Assembly: GCF_900177805.1 (NCBI RefSeq)
Contig: NZ_FXAX01000001.1
Location: 2,232,001 to 2,296,000 of the forward strand
Direction of reading: 5' to 3'
DNA length: 64,000 bases
Origin: Fibrobacter sp. UWB13
Lineage (GTDB): Bacteria; Fibrobacterota; Fibrobacteria; Fibrobacterales; Fibrobacteraceae
Within the stretch, counting starts at the first letter, position 1, and each line of letters opens with the position of its first letter. The position numbers were made by a program, and so were the translations under genes. This document shows, one piece after another, positions 1 to 7,908 of this stretch. The notes under the pieces were generated by a model. That model saw nothing but the letters and a program-made list of their open reading frames with translations, was not told the DNA's origin and did no database searches.

Positions 1-2068
1 GGCGGGAGCTAATCTTCCAGCCGTAGAAATATTCATCCGTATAATTTGCAGACCACCAGACTTTCAAGAAGTCTTCTTTGCCAAACAAATCGCCAATATG
101 GAATTCCGCAAGATAGTTCATAAAGAATCGCGGAATGTTAGGCACAATCGCCTTCTTGGGAACGCCCTGTTTTGCCGTATATTTCATATTACGCAAGTCC
201 TGGAAAGTCCAGTTCGTCCCAAGCAAAACCCATTCATTGACATCCAACTTCACATCGCCTTCGTAGCCCCAGGCACGAATCGGATTCATATTAAAGTAAG
301 GTGTAGACATCTGTGCCGAACTCATGTAATGGATTCTATCTTTGTAGTACGAATAAAACACATCGCCATCAAAGCGGAGCCTTGTCACAAGCGGCAATTC
401 CTGCAAATCAACAGAAATTCCAAAGTTGAAGTTATCAGCCTGTTCGGGCTTGAGGCTTGTCGCCGCGCTCACGCGAATGCCGTCGCCAAAGAGTTCTTCT
501 GGAGTCGGCAAGCGCACAGCATGCTGATACGAAGCCTTCACAGAAAGTGGCTTTGCCACCTTGAACATCAAACTTTCATCGTAACTGAAATCATTGTAAT
601 CATTTGATTCCACCGCAGGTTCAATCAGAAGGCTCGTCGGCATATTCGAAATTTCAGCCTTCATGTAATGGAACTTGAAACCAAGAAGATTCTGGAGACG
701 CGAATCAAAGAAATTATTTTCAAGAGAAAGCCCTGTCGTTATCGAGAAAACTTCTCCCGGAAGCCCCGCTGTGTTAAACTGAGCCTTTTCAGAGCCGTAA
801 TCGTCTTCAGGATTTTCCTTGTGGTACTTGATGAGCGTATTCCAATAAATTTTTTGATCCTTAATAAACTGGTAATCAAAATTCAGCAAGTTATTGAAAT
901 CATACACCTGCACCGTGCGCAATCTCGGAAGTCCCATAGACACGAGTTCGCCTACATTCTTTTGCGCTGTATCGCAGCTAAACCAGTTACGGCAATGGAC
1001 TCGGCTCGTATCAATGATTTTATTTTCAGCAAAGCCAAACGAAAAATTGTCGCCGAAATTCAAGTTTTTCGCAAAGAAATTCTTCTTGTCCAGTCCGAAC
1101 GAAACGCCAAAATTATAGCCTTCAGAAGCCGCTTCCTTAATGCGATTCTCAATACCCTGAATCTGCTTGTCAAACGCGCCAAAGCTTGCACCCAACGAAA
1201 TTTGGTCAAACCAGGCGTTCATCAAATTTGCAAAAGCCTGCACATTGTAGGAGGTGTAATGATCGTGATTACGAACAACGCTCGTATCTTCGCCCGTAGA
1301 ACTTTTCATATACGGCGAAGTAAATTCATAATCGTTATCGGAATGGTTAAAGTAACCAGATACGCCAATTTCAAGGCTTGCAGCTCCCGCAATGCTATCA
1401 ATCAAATGGCTCGCGGCAACAGAAGCTTTATGCGTGTTGAAACTCGAAAAACTATAAGAAGCGTCCACAGAATTTGTCGGACGTTTTTTAGTCACAATGT
1501 TAATGGCACCGCCTGCGCCATCCGTTGCAAAACGCGCCGGGATATAGCCCTTATAAACTTCGATATCTGCAATCTGGTCGATAGGAATATCGTCAAGTCC
1601 CAAATTTCCTTGCGTTTCGACAGGAACGCCGTTGACAAGCACCTTGATGTTCTTGCCTTCCATGCCGCGAATATTTATTTTGCCTTCGCTACCCATTCCG
1701 CCAGACTTGCGAACTTTCACACCAGACGCAGAATTAATTGCCTTGGAAACGCTCTTGCTCGTATTTTGCAATTCAGCGGCATCAATCGTAGAGACTGTTT
1801 CTACCTGTTTTGCAATGGCAGCCTGTTCCGCTTCGGATTCCGTTTCAACCGAGAGTAAATCCAGCTTCGTCACGTCTTCGGAACTTGTGGAAGCGCCCGC
1901 AGCATTTACTTCAGAAACGCCACCATTGGAAGCATCAGTCGCATTGCTTTCCGCGACGGGTTCATCAAAATCTTCGAACGAAGTAACTTCGTCATCCTGC
2001 GCATAAGCAGAAACAACGGCAAATGCCGCAAAAGCGGCAAAAACAGTAGCAAACTTACGAATATTCAT
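1..2068 (-). CDS. TonB-dependent outer-membrane receptor (C-terminus beyond window)
   Basis: The reading frame is open from an ATG at 2068 to the window edge (689 codons, no stop), so the C-terminal barrel is missing. Residues 1-23 form a signal peptide ending SAYA before QDD. A low-complexity acidic linker follows to about residue 85. A TonB plug domain spans about residues 88-196 (KINIRGMEGKNIKVLVNG, then GAGGAINIVTKK). The rest alternates aromatic residues in the manner of barrel strands. It imports a ligand across the outer membrane using TonB energy. The next gene, in the same direction, encodes a beta-propeller lipoprotein, and a divergent ABC pair lies beyond it. This resembles siderophore-uptake loci. 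The substrate is inferred, not shown. Confidence 0.9.
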   Translation of the reverse strand, partial: MNIRKFATVFAAFAAFAVVSAYAQDDEVTSFEDFDEPVAESNATDASNGGVSEVNAAGASTSSEDVTKLDLLSVETESEAEQAAIAKQVETVSTIDAAELQNTSKSVSKAINSASGVKVRKSGGMGSEGKINIRGMEGKNIKVLVNGVPVETQGNLGLDDIPIDQIADIEVYKGYIPARFATDGAGGAINIVTKKRPTNSVDASYSFSSFNTHKASVAASHLIDSIAGAASLEIGVSGYFNHSDNDYEFTSPYMKSSTGEDTSVVRNHDHYTSYNVQAFANLMNAWFDQISLGASFGAFDKQIQGIENRIKEAASEGYNFGVSFGLDKKNFFAKNLNFGDNFSFGFAENKIIDTSRVHCRNWFSCDTAQKNVGELVSMGLPRLRTVQVYDFNNLLNFDYQFIKDQKIYWNTLIKYHKENPEDDYGSEKAQFNTAGLPGEVFSITTGLSLENNFFDSRLQNLLGFKFHYMKAEISNMPTSLLIEPAVESNDYNDFSYDESLMFKVAKPLSVKASYQHAVRLPTPEELFGDGIRVSAATSLKPEQADNFNFGISVDLQELPLVTRLRFDGDVFYSYYKDRIHYMSSAQMSTPYFNMNPIRAWGYEGDVKLDVNEWVLLGTNWTFQDLRNMKYTAKQGVPKKAIVPNIPRFFMNYLAEFHIGDLFGKEDFLKVWWSANYTDEYFYGWKISSR

Positions 2069-2102
2069 CTTCAATAAAACCCAGAACTACTTTTTACAAG
2101 AA

Positions 2103-2205
2103 GGAGATTCCCGGTCAAGCCGGGAATGACACAACACTGTCATGCCCGCCTCCAAGCTCTTTGATCACTTAGTGAGCATGATCCGCGTATGGGGAGGGCA
2201 TCTCC
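2103..2205. repeat. REP-like intergenic repeats
   Basis: Positions 2103-2131 carry a 29-nt inverted repeat (TTCCCGG...CCGGGAA) that is identical to 23150-23178 at the hsdS/hsdR junction. A second composite palindrome at about 2138-2205 (TGTCATGCCC... with GATCA/TGATC arms) resembles the element at 54204-54286. They sit between two genes transcribed leftward and probably form RNA hairpins. Confidence 0.7.
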
Positions 2206-2211
2206 AATTCA

Positions 2212-3414
2212 TTACTTCAACGGAACAATCCACATCGGGATTTGTTCGGCTTCAGCAATTTTCTTAGCCTTATCCGTCTTCGGATCATAGCGGAAGTATG
2301 CATTGCCATCTTCTTCAGTAGAGACCGCAAAAATTACGTTGCCATCATCTTCCACATACTTGCCGTAGCTTGCCCAGCTCGAAGAATAACCAATCGGCAA
2401 AGCCTTGATCTTCTTCTTGGCAAGGTCAACCTGCACCGGCTTGCAAGTGTTATTGTGATAGCTATCCATGTCCGTCCAGGTCTGCTGCAAATCAACCATC
2501 ACGTTCAAGAAAGCATAGACATAGCCATCTTCCGACGGGAACGTTGCCGGAGAGAGATACTTGAAGTTACCCTTTTCCGTAAGGTTCTTGATGCCAACTT
2601 CTTCGCTGACCTTCCAAACATACTTTTCGTCGAACTTGGTTTCACCCACCTTAATGCGGAGGAAACCATCAACCTGGCCCGGAGCGTAGCCCCAAGAAGC
2701 GTTACTGTAGCAGTAGATATAGCCATCAATAACAGTAAATGCCTGGTTCTGGGAGTCATCCAAGGAACCCACGGCAGCAATGCGGTCATCCTTAGCAACA
2801 GCGACGACTTCGTCCTTCTTGACATCGATAATGGCGACCTGGGCTTCATTACCCGTAGCATAATCGCTCACATTCTGCAAAAGACCCACATAAAGGCGGT
2901 CGTCAACAATCACGCCAGTTCCCGGGCTCACCACGAGAGCGTCCTTATCCTTGTACTTGGAAAGGTCAATGGCGCCCGTCTTCTTCATGGTTTTCGGGTT
3001 GATGATGATCAAGGAATCAAGCATGCCGCCCAAATAAGCCTTTTCTTCGTTCACAAAGTAAATGTGGTTTACCCAAGTTCCCGGGAGAGAAAGCTTTGCA
3101 GTCACCTTGCCAAGCTTGTTGTTTTCAGTCAGGCTATAACGGGAAATAGAACCAACATCCAAATCAGCGATGAACAGAGAATTATCATAATAGACAACGC
3201 CTGCACGCGTACCGACTTCGACAAAGTCCTTGCCCAGATCATCTGTGTGATCGAGGGACATTGTGCCGATAAACATCGTTTCGCCGGTCGAAATGGAAGT
3301 CGCAAATTCGCGCTTGTAATCATCCTTTTCAGAATCAGCGTTACTCGAAGAATCGCTACCGCAGGCGGCAAAAAGGCTTGTAGCAAAAGTAAGTGCAATG
3401 AGTTTTTTATTCAT
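2212..3414 (-). CDS. Surface beta-propeller lipoprotein, DUF4374/XusB-like
   Basis: 400 aa. The N-terminus is a lipoprotein signal (LFAAC, lipid-bearing Cys at about residue 18), followed by an Ser/Asn/Asp-rich tether. The body consists of repeated strand motifs (GGMLDSLIIINPKTMK, AQVAIIDVKKDEVVAVAK, YFRYDPKTDKAKKI) typical of a beta-propeller. The start has an AGGAGA ribosome-binding site just upstream. The DUF4374 lipoprotein XusB of Bacteroides works beside a TonB receptor to capture xenosiderophores. The neighbourhood here is similar, with the receptor downstream in the same direction. Family membership is judged from architecture, so the exact ligand is an inference. Confidence 0.65.
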   Translation of the reverse strand: MNKKLIALTFATSLFAACGSDSSSNADSEKDDYKREFATSISTGETMFIGTMSLDHTDDLGKDFVEVGTRAGVVYYDNSLFIADLDVGSISRYSLTENNKLGKVTAKLSLPGTWVNHIYFVNEEKAYLGGMLDSLIIINPKTMKKTGAIDLSKYKDKDALVVSPGTGVIVDDRLYVGLLQNVSDYATGNEAQVAIIDVKKDEVVAVAKDDRIAAVGSLDDSQNQAFTVIDGYIYCYSNASWGYAPGQVDGFLRIKVGETKFDEKYVWKVSEEVGIKNLTEKGNFKYLSPATFPSEDGYVYAFLNVMVDLQQTWTDMDSYHNNTCKPVQVDLAKKKIKALPIGYSSSWASYGKYVEDDGNVIFAVSTEEDGNAYFRYDPKTDKAKKIAEAEQIPMWIVPLK

Positions 3415-3514
3415 ACAGTTCTCCTAGGGTTATACACCTTTCAAGTTTCGCCCGCATTTTAGAAATCCCAAAAGACCGCCTCAACTCCAAATGGACTCAA
3501 ACCAATCCAAAAAG

Positions 3515-3528
3515 TTAGATATGACTAA
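3515..3528. promoter_or_regulatory. TTAG-N6-CTAA palindrome between divergent transport genes
   Basis: A short inverted repeat (TTAGATATGACTAA) lies between the leftward lipoprotein gene and the rightward ABC pair. Its shape recalls metal-regulator boxes of the DtxR/IdeR type (TTAGG...CCTAA). It could co-regulate both transcripts, but with no regulator gene nearby this is only a suggestion. Confidence 0.3.
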
Positions 3529-3592
3529 TATAACCTTTAAAACAAGACCTCAATAAATTAAAATTGGTGCGAAAAACAAACAGAAGGTAACT

Positions 3593-5356
3593 ATGAGTGT
3601 TTTCAAAAGACTAACACCTTATATGCAATCGCGAAAAATTTTATATCCGTTTGCACTTTTATTTTCATCATTGAGTTCCATCGCAGGGATCGCTCCCTTT
3701 ATATATGTATGGCTCATCGTCCGTGAATTATTCGCTGACACAGGTAATATTTCATACGACATGGTCAAGCATTACGCATTGATGGCCGTCATTTTCTCCG
3801 TCATAAGCATCGTGCTCTATTTTTCAGCGCTCATCTGTTCGCACTTAGTCGCCTTCCGCATCGAAGGCAACATCCGCAGAATCACCATGAAAAAATTGCT
3901 CAAGCTCCCGCTTGGCTTTTTCGACAAGAATCCCACCGGACGCATCCGCAAAATCATTGACGACAACGCAGCCGTCACACATACATTCATGGCGCACGAG
4001 CTTCCGGATTTGGCAGGAACCATCGTCGTTCCCATCGCCTCGCTCGTATTGTTGTTCATTTTCGATTGGCGTCTTGGCATCGCATCACTCGTCCCAATTG
4101 CCTACGCCATCATCACGCTCGGCTCCAAGATGAACAAGAGCAAGGACTTTATGCAAAAATACATGAAGTCTCTCGAAGACATGAATACAGAAGCGGTCGA
4201 ATACGTGCGCGGCATCCCCGTTGTGAAAGTTTTCCAGCAAACTATTTATTCCTTTAAGAACTTCTATAAAACAATTGATGATTACCACCAAATGGTCACT
4301 GCATATTCTAGCAGTTGGAAGTTCATCATGTGCTCTTACACGACGCTCATCAACGGCGTCGCCCTCATCCTCGTCCCCACAACATTCCTCATCGCAACGA
4401 GTTCAGGCAACATTGCCGCCACAATCGTGGACTTGATGCTCTACGTTCTCGTGACCCCCGTTTTCTCGCAGTGCGTCATGCGCAGCATGTACTTGAGCCA
4501 AGCCGTAAACCAGGCAAAACTCGCCATTGGTAGCATTGAATCGTTAACAGATTACCCAGAACTTGCTACACCGACAAACCCGCAAGAAGTCAAGCATTTT
4601 GATATTGAATTCAAGAATGTCAAGTTCACCTACCCCGGCACAGAAAATGAAGTCCTTCATGACATTTCATTCAAAATAAAGGAAGGCGAAACAGTCGCAC
4701 TCGTTGGTACATCTGGCGGCGGCAAGAGCACCATTGCAAAACTCGTCCCGAGATTCTTCGACGCCAACGATGGTGAAATTTTAGTCGGCGGCGCGCCCAT
4801 CAAGGAAATACCCCAAGAAGTCCTCATGAAAAACACATCATTCGTTTTCCAGAATACTCGACTCTTCAAGAAGAGTATTTTGGAAAACGTCCGTTACGGA
4901 ACTCCTGAGGCATCCATTGAAAGCGTCAATAAGGCACTCGATCTCGCCCAATGCCGCGAAATCATTGACCGCCTGCCCGAAGGCATCAACACCGTCATCG
5001 GTAGCAAGGGTACATACCTCTCCGGTGGCGAACAGCAGCGAATCGTCCTTGCCCGCGCCATTCTCAAGAACGCACCGATCGTCGTTCTTGACGAAGCGAC
5101 CGCATTTGCAGACCCCGAAAACGAAAGCCTTATCCAGCAAGCACTGCAAACGCTGTCGAAGGGCAAAACAGTCTTGATGATTGCACACAGACTCACAAGC
5201 ATCGTGAATGCCGACCAGATTCTCGTCGTACAAGGTGGCCGCATCGTGGAACGCGGCACGCACAAGGAACTCATCGAAAAGGGCGGCATATTCGCCAAGA
5301 TGTGGCAAGATTACCAGCAGTCCGTCAGCTGGACTATCGGAGGCAAGAATGTATAA
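3593..5356 (+). CDS. ABC transporter, fused permease-ATPase, subunit 1
   Basis: 587 aa. A six-helix exporter-fold membrane domain occupies about residues 1-320, followed by an ATPase domain with Walker A (GTSGGGKST), signature LSGGEQQR, Walker B (IVVLDEATAFAD) and H-loop (IAHR). It overlaps the next gene by 8 nt and forms a heterodimer with it by all appearances. Pairs of this type include the siderophore importers YbtP/YbtQ and IrtA/IrtB, which have exporter fold but import. Location beside a TonB receptor and a DUF4374-like lipoprotein makes inner-membrane uptake of an iron complex the best guess. Export of another compound cannot be excluded. A purine-rich AAGG lies upstream of the ATG. 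Confidence 0.85.
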   Translation: MSVFKRLTPYMQSRKILYPFALLFSSLSSIAGIAPFIYVWLIVRELFADTGNISYDMVKHYALMAVIFSVISIVLYFSALICSHLVAFRIEGNIRRITMKKLLKLPLGFFDKNPTGRIRKIIDDNAAVTHTFMAHELPDLAGTIVVPIASLVLLFIFDWRLGIASLVPIAYAIITLGSKMNKSKDFMQKYMKSLEDMNTEAVEYVRGIPVVKVFQQTIYSFKNFYKTIDDYHQMVTAYSSSWKFIMCSYTTLINGVALILVPTTFLIATSSGNIAATIVDLMLYVLVTPVFSQCVMRSMYLSQAVNQAKLAIGSIESLTDYPELATPTNPQEVKHFDIEFKNVKFTYPGTENEVLHDISFKIKEGETVALVGTSGGGKSTIAKLVPRFFDANDGEILVGGAPIKEIPQEVLMKNTSFVFQNTRLFKKSILENVRYGTPEASIESVNKALDLAQCREIIDRLPEGINTVIGSKGTYLSGGEQQRIVLARAILKNAPIVVLDEATAFADPENESLIQQALQTLSKGKTVLMIAHRLTSIVNADQILVVQGGRIVERGTHKELIEKGGIFAKMWQDYQQSVSWTIGGKNV

Positions 5357-7076
5357 CTGGATCAAAAATCGCTTTGTTCTCTCTGATGAAGGTACAAAAA
5401 CATTTATCAAAGGCGTATTTTGGACAACGTGGCATTACCTTTCGTTAATGCTCCCGCTTTCGTTCGTATTCCTGTTCCTCAAGGAATTCATGGCGAAGCT
5501 GAAAGAACCAGAGGCAATCACCTTGGATTTTTGGCAATATTTAGTCATCGCGGTCGTCATTTACCTTGTCATGTACTTCATCTATGCGCTCTCTTACGAC
5601 AGCACATACGAATCCGTCTATTCGGAATGCAAAAAACGTCGCATCACGCTTGCCGAAAAGTTGCGCAAGCTCCCGCTCGCCTTCTTTGGCAAAAAGGACC
5701 TTTCCGACTTGACTTCGACTATCATGAACGACGTGAACGCCCTTGAAATGATTTTCTCGCACGCCGTTCCTGAAATTTTTGCAGTCGCCGCGATGCTCGT
5801 TATCTGCGCAGTCGCACTCATCATTTACAATCCGTTGATGGCAGCAGCACTTTTGTGGGTAGCACCATTTGCAGGATTGCTCATTTACTTGTCCCGCAAA
5901 TTACAGTTCAAAAACTTCAAGCACACCTACAATGCGGCCCGCGTCATTACCGAAGACATTCAGGAAAGCCTTGAAAACATTCAAGAAATCAAGTCCTACT
6001 GCGAAGAAGAAAGCGTCTGCAAAGCATTGGACGATCACTCCAAATTCTATGAACATTCCCAGATTAAAGGCGAATTCATGTCTGGTGTCATCTTGAACGG
6101 CGCCCAGATTTTCTTGAAACTCGGCCTTGCTTCCGTCCTCATTTTCGGTTCCATCCTCCTTGCTCAAGACAAATTGAGCGTATTTGATTACCTCGTGTAC
6201 ATCGTCTGCGCATCGACGATTTACAGCCCCATTTATCTCGTTCTAAACAACATGACGGAACTATTCTTCTTGGATGTTCGTCTCAAGCGATTCAAGGAAA
6301 TGGACGATATGGAAGTCCAGCGCGGTTCCACAAAGTTTGAGCCCGCTGATTATGACATTGAATTCAAAAACGTTGATTTCTACTACAACGAAGAAAAACA
6401 AGTTTTGAAGAAGGCTTCGTTCACCGCCAAGCAAGGCGAAATCACCGCACTCGTTGGCCCCTCTGGCAGCGGAAAGACAACCGCAGCAAAGCTCGCCGCC
6501 CGTTTCTGGGACATTCAAGGCGGCACCATCACGCTCGGCGGCCAGGACATCTCAAGAATCGATCCCGAAACGCTCCTCAAAAACTTCTCCATCGTCTTTC
6601 AGGATGTCGTGCTGTTCAACACCTCCATCCGCGACAACATCCGCATCGGTAAGCGCGACGCCACCGACGAAGAAATCCTGCGAGCCGCAAAACTTGCAAA
6701 CTGCGATGACTTTGTCCAAAAGCTCCCGCAAGGCTACGATACAGTCATCGGCGAAAACGGCGATACACTCTCCGGCGGCGAACGCCAGCGAATCTCCATC
6801 GCCCGCGCCATCCTCAAGGACGCCCCCATCGTGCTCCTTGACGAAGCCACCGCAAGCCTCGACGTCGAAAACGAATCCAAGATTCAGCAGAGCATTTCAA
6901 AACTCGTGCAGAACAAGACCGTCATCATCATCGCCCACCGCATGCGCACTATCGCCAATGCAGACAAGGTCGTGGTGTTGCAAAACGGTCAAGTCGTCGA
7001 AACCGGCTCCCCCGCAGAACTCAAAGCGAAAGGCGGCCTCTTCGGCAAAATGCTCAAGCTCCAAGAAGTAAATTAG
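5349..7076 (+). CDS. ABC transporter, fused permease-ATPase, subunit 2
   Basis: 575 aa from the ATG at 5349, which overlaps the stop of the preceding gene and gives MYNWIKNRFVL. The frame is open further upstream, but that stretch lies inside the first subunit and reads like an out-of-frame shadow. Membrane domain at about residues 1-330, then Walker A (GPSGSGKTT), signature LSGGERQR, Walker B (IVLLDEATASLD) and H-loop (IAHR). Both subunits keep canonical catalytic motifs, including the Glu after Walker B, so both sites may hydrolyse ATP. Translation is presumably coupled to subunit 1. An intrinsic terminator follows 25 nt downstream. Confidence 0.85.
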   Translation: MYNWIKNRFVLSDEGTKTFIKGVFWTTWHYLSLMLPLSFVFLFLKEFMAKLKEPEAITLDFWQYLVIAVVIYLVMYFIYALSYDSTYESVYSECKKRRITLAEKLRKLPLAFFGKKDLSDLTSTIMNDVNALEMIFSHAVPEIFAVAAMLVICAVALIIYNPLMAAALLWVAPFAGLLIYLSRKLQFKNFKHTYNAARVITEDIQESLENIQEIKSYCEEESVCKALDDHSKFYEHSQIKGEFMSGVILNGAQIFLKLGLASVLIFGSILLAQDKLSVFDYLVYIVCASTIYSPIYLVLNNMTELFFLDVRLKRFKEMDDMEVQRGSTKFEPADYDIEFKNVDFYYNEEKQVLKKASFTAKQGEITALVGPSGSGKTTAAKLAARFWDIQGGTITLGGQDISRIDPETLLKNFSIVFQDVVLFNTSIRDNIRIGKRDATDEEILRAAKLANCDDFVQKLPQGYDTVIGENGDTLSGGERQRISIARAILKDAPIVLLDEATASLDVENESKIQQSISKLVQNKTVIIIAHRMRTIANADKVVVLQNGQVVETGSPAELKAKGGLFGKMLKLQEVN

Positions 7077-7100
7077 AACTCATTCAATAACCACCTACTA

Positions 7101-7132
7101 AATTGCCCCGGAGTAATCCGGGGCAATTTTCT
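7101..7132 (+). terminator. Intrinsic terminator of the ABC operon
   Basis: A 12-bp GC-rich stem (7101-7112 with 7117-7128, loop GTAA) is followed by a T-rich run. It sits just after the second ABC gene. Confidence 0.85.
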
Positions 7133-7143
7133 TAACATATTCT

Positions 7144-7173
7144 TGTCATTCCCGCCTCCGAGCGGGAATCTCC
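7144..7173. repeat. REP-like repeat
   Basis: Inverted repeat TTCCCGC...GCGGGAA preceded by TGTCA and followed by TCTCC. It belongs to the same family as the copies at 2103, 20042, 23150, 29599 and 55603. Confidence 0.65.
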
Positions 7174-7238
7174 ATTTTTGTTCAGCGCCCCACTCAAATG
7201 TATTGCTTTTGTGCGGACAAATATGTATATTGAATAAC

Positions 7239-7541
7239 ATGAACAAAACCGCAAATTTATACGCCCGCATAGAGCCCGATGTCAAAGAACAAGCTGAAAA
7301 CATCCTGGAAACTCTCGGTATATCCGTTTCCAGCGCTATCAACATGTTCTATAAGCAGATTATTCTGCAACAGGGAATTCCCTTCGATGTGAAGCTGCCT
7401 AAAGCTCCCGAAAATGCCGCTAAATGGTCAAAAGAGCGCCTCGACACGGAACTCGAAAAAGGATACAATGACATGCTGAAAGGTCGCACCCGCCCTGCAG
7501 CGATGGTCCTTTCCGATGTCAAGAAAAAATACAAGGTATGA
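7239..7541 (+). CDS. RelB/DinJ-family antitoxin
   Basis: 100 aa from the ATG at 7239 (MNKTANLYARIEPDVKEQAE). Residues 1-50 match the ribbon-helix-helix start of RelB/DinJ antitoxins, which bind their own promoter; ETLGISVSSAINMFYKQI is the typical helix. The C-terminal part should wrap the toxin. Its stop overlaps the toxin start by 4 nt (ATGA), the normal coupled arrangement in which the antitoxin is made first. A longer in-frame start at 7143 would translate the upstream REP-like repeat and is unlikely. Confidence 0.85.
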   Translation: MNKTANLYARIEPDVKEQAENILETLGISVSSAINMFYKQIILQQGIPFDVKLPKAPENAAKWSKERLDTELEKGYNDMLKGRTRPAAMVLSDVKKKYKV

Positions 7542-7840
7542 ATTTCAAAGTTTTCTTTTCTTCTGCCGCACAAAACGACATCGAGCAAATCTTTGATTAT
7601 ATCAGCATAACTCTTTGTTCGCCTATTGCAGCGAAGAATCTAATGGGAAAATTTCAAGAATCGGTTAACACATTATCCGATTTTCCTGAAGCATTCGCCT
7701 TATGTCAAGACGAACCTTGGTTTTTACGCGAAGTGCGTTCAATACCAGTCGGAAACTACCGACTTTTTTATCATGTCAATCACGACAAGCGAGAAGTCGT
7801 CATTTTGCGCATCTTTTATTACAGACAAGAAGCGAAATAG
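7538..7840 (+). CDS. RelE/ParE-family toxin
   Basis: 100 aa with the compact RelE/ParE fold pattern: FFSSAAQNDIEQIFDYI at the N-terminus and VGNYRLFYHVNHDKREVVILRIFYYRQ near the end. RelE members cut mRNA in the ribosome and ParE members poison gyrase; the sequence alone does not decide which. It overlaps the antitoxin by 4 nt. The last codons (QEAK-stop) lie inside a 69-nt repeat shared with 13385-13453, where the small gene at 13123 also ends in EAK-stop. The toxin tail is therefore part of an island junction. Confidence 0.85.
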   Translation: MNFKVFFSSAAQNDIEQIFDYISITLCSPIAAKNLMGKFQESVNTLSDFPEAFALCQDEPWFLREVRSIPVGNYRLFYHVNHDKREVVILRIFYYRQEAK

Positions 7841-7895
7841 TCTTCATTTCCCGCATTCCACGTAAGCTAAATCAATTCGGTCCTTGATAATGCAA
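7827..7895. repeat. 69-nt direct repeat, left end of the type III R-M island
   Basis: It aligns without gaps to 13385-13453 with about six mismatches. Both copies contain the end of a rightward gene (EAK-stop), a 3-nt gap, and the 3' end of a leftward methyltransferase gene. The two copies bracket about 5.5 kb containing res, mod, the structured leader and one small gene. Confidence 0.8.
7844..7895 (-). pseudogene. 3'-end fragment of a class I methyltransferase gene
   Basis: Read leftward it encodes CIIKDRIDLAYVECGK and a stop. This matches the C-terminus of the intact methyltransferase at 13402-13998 (CVIKGRIDLAYVECGK) with two replacements and an unbroken frame. Nothing of the rest of the gene is present. 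It is a scar left by insertion of the R-M island or by exchange with a related allele. Confidence 0.75.
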
Positions 7896-7908
7896 ACATC
7901 ATTAAAAT

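Noticed and set aside
668-1858. Open frame of 396 codons on the plus strand
   Set aside because: Antisense to the TonB receptor, whose signal peptide and plug motifs are clear.
5208-5348. N-terminal extension of the second ABC subunit
   Set aside because: The 47 extra residues are an out-of-frame reading of the first subunit's ATPase domain. The ATG at 5349 gives the normal family start.
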